Part shown: in pieces, positions 62,724 to 64,000 of the stretch
How positions within the stretch are numbered: the first letter of the stretch is position 1
Layout: each line of letters begins with the position of its first letter
Origin: Hippophae tibetana
Lineage: Eukaryota > Streptophyta > Magnoliopsida > Rosales > Elaeagnaceae
Direction of reading: 5' to 3'
Assembly: GCA_037013495.1 (NCBI GenBank)
Contig: CM072805.1
Location: 39,179,169 to 39,243,168 of the forward strand
DNA: 64,000 nt
Made by a program: the position numbers and the translations under genes
The notes under the pieces: generated by a model
The model's input: only the letters and a program-made list of their open reading frames with translations
Databases searched by the model: none
What the model was told of the DNA's origin: nothing

Positions 62724-64000
62724 GTCTCCCTTATATTATTACTTTTTTAAAAAAGCAAAGCCTTATCATGACTATTGGGGCTGAATAATAGAACTATAAA
62801 TAAAAGATAGCAATGTCCTTGAATTTATTAAGTTTCTCACTAAGTAATTACATACTTTTATAAATTATATTTGAAGTCTTTCATATGTACCAAATGTAAA
62901 GTTTTAAATATTTTGTCCAAAATGTACAGTACTCCGAATACCATATTGGATATAAGATATTATATTTTTATTAAGAAATATATGTAACGTGTTATATAGA
63001 TTCAAGATAAACTTAGTATTTTAATGGTGATATTTTTATTAAACTTATGTTTTAATAGTGATTGTGTTATATGTAATGTATAATATTTATCTTTTATATT
63101 AGGATGTAACATATACATTATTTTTATATTTATATGTATAATAATTATTTTTTTAATTCAACTTAAATTTTATCATTTTTATGATTTATCACGTATAAAA
63201 TGTTATTTCTATTTTTATAGTTATATGTAATGCATTATATATGCATGTATTTTTGTATTTAATAAGTTATATTTAGAATTATATTTGTACGTGATATGTT
63301 ACATCTATATTTTATATTTGTATGTATCATATTACATCTATATTTATATTTGTATGTATCATGTTACACACATATTTTTTTGTATATAACATGTTAAATT
63401 CACTTATATATTTACATGTTACATCCATCATACTTTTAATAACTCATCGAATGTAACATATTACATTTACATGTATTTTTTGTGTAAACTATTACGTCTA
63501 TTATAGTTCTTACGATCCTTCGAATATATAATTTTGTATGTAATATATTACATACACTGTAATTCATATGTTCAATTGGATGTACTATAACTCTTACTAC
63601 TCATCTTAGCTAACATATTACACCAATTTATATATCATGTTACATATATTAGAATTCTATTGGGGTTGTTAAAAATAATTGTCGAATCTTTAATTATATC
63701 GTTGGAGATGTAATAGGTGTGATCTTAATATAATTTTATTGAAGTTATAAAATGAATTTTTTTTGAATTTTTTATTATGTAATTTAATATAATAATATAA
63801 ATTTTGAGTTGAGTTGATGTTAATTATGAAAATTTGATTAACTTATAAAAAAAATAAAATTACTTTCGTAAAAAAAACTCATGTTTTTTGCTTTAAAATA
63901 AACATAATTTTTATCTTACTTGAATATATATTAATATGTATGTTATTAATGTTATGGAAGAATAGCATCAAATTCATCATATTATGTAATTAATATCATT
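62724..64000. other. AT-rich intergenic DNA to the window end
   Basis: No gene recognised. Scattered 'gtaacat(a/g)ttacat' motifs and the tandem repeat at 63281-63378 are the only structures. Confidence 0.5.
63281..63378. repeat. Tandem repeat, about 33-bp unit, three copies
   Basis: Units start at 63281, 63314 and 63346. Each reads 'atatttgtatgtatcat.ttacatctatattt' with a few changes. It is set in a wider region (about 63060-63640) where 'tgtaacatattacat'-like words recur irregularly. Confidence 0.75.

Noticed and set aside
1..64000. CRISPR arrays, prokaryotic operons or phage-type defence systems
   Set aside because: The window is plant nuclear DNA with spliced genes; the tandem repeats present lack spacer-repeat regularity.

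Overview
This is nuclear DNA from a flowering plant, most likely a eudicot. The genes have GT-AG introns, the background is strongly AT-rich, and there is a plant-type tRNA-Tyr gene with an intron. LTR retrotransposons carry primer sites for initiator tRNA-Met, and plant-specific families are present (PUB E3 ligase, ACR protein, BAHD acyltransferase, RZ-1 protein, nodulin-like MFS). I cannot name the species.

Layout. Positions 1-9.8 kb are AT-rich and gene-free, with a MITE-like inverted repeat and two old direct duplications. A small two-exon minus-strand gene at 10.9-11.3 kb encodes the complex I subunit NDUFA1 (MWFE); it lies next to a Copia scrap and a non-autonomous CACTA element (11.6-12.5 kb) with an array of hairpins. 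From 13.9 to 20.3 kb is a decayed PUB13/PUB14-like U-box/ARM ubiquitin ligase gene, split by a 4.8 kb Copia element. A tRNA-Tyr gene is at 22.0 kb and an intronless BAHD acyltransferase gene at 23.4-24.7 kb. From 27.1 to 36.1 kb is a three-layer nest: a 5'-truncated LINE, split by a Copia element, itself split by a 1.9 kb probable solo LTR. The solo LTR carries its own promoter-like and poly(A) signals and a GC-rich repeat.

The right half holds four intact genes: an ACR9/ACR10-like ACT-repeat gene (six coding exons, 37.8-41.4 kb), followed by a decayed plus-strand Copia element; an RZ-1C-like RNA-binding protein gene (45.9-49.9 kb); an intronless NFD4/nodulin-like MFS transporter gene (54.9-56.7 kb); and a chloroplast argininosuccinate lyase gene on the minus strand (58.6-62.1 kb, six exons).

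The intact genes are independent housekeeping or regulatory genes, not a pathway cluster or operon. I found no convincing new biological system. The most informative structures are the nested transposons, the interrupted PUB pseudogene, the hairpin-rich CACTA element and two short unidentified coding-like stretches (25.6-25.8 kb and 62.6-62.7 kb). All exon coordinates were worked out by eye from splice consensus and protein-family resemblance.
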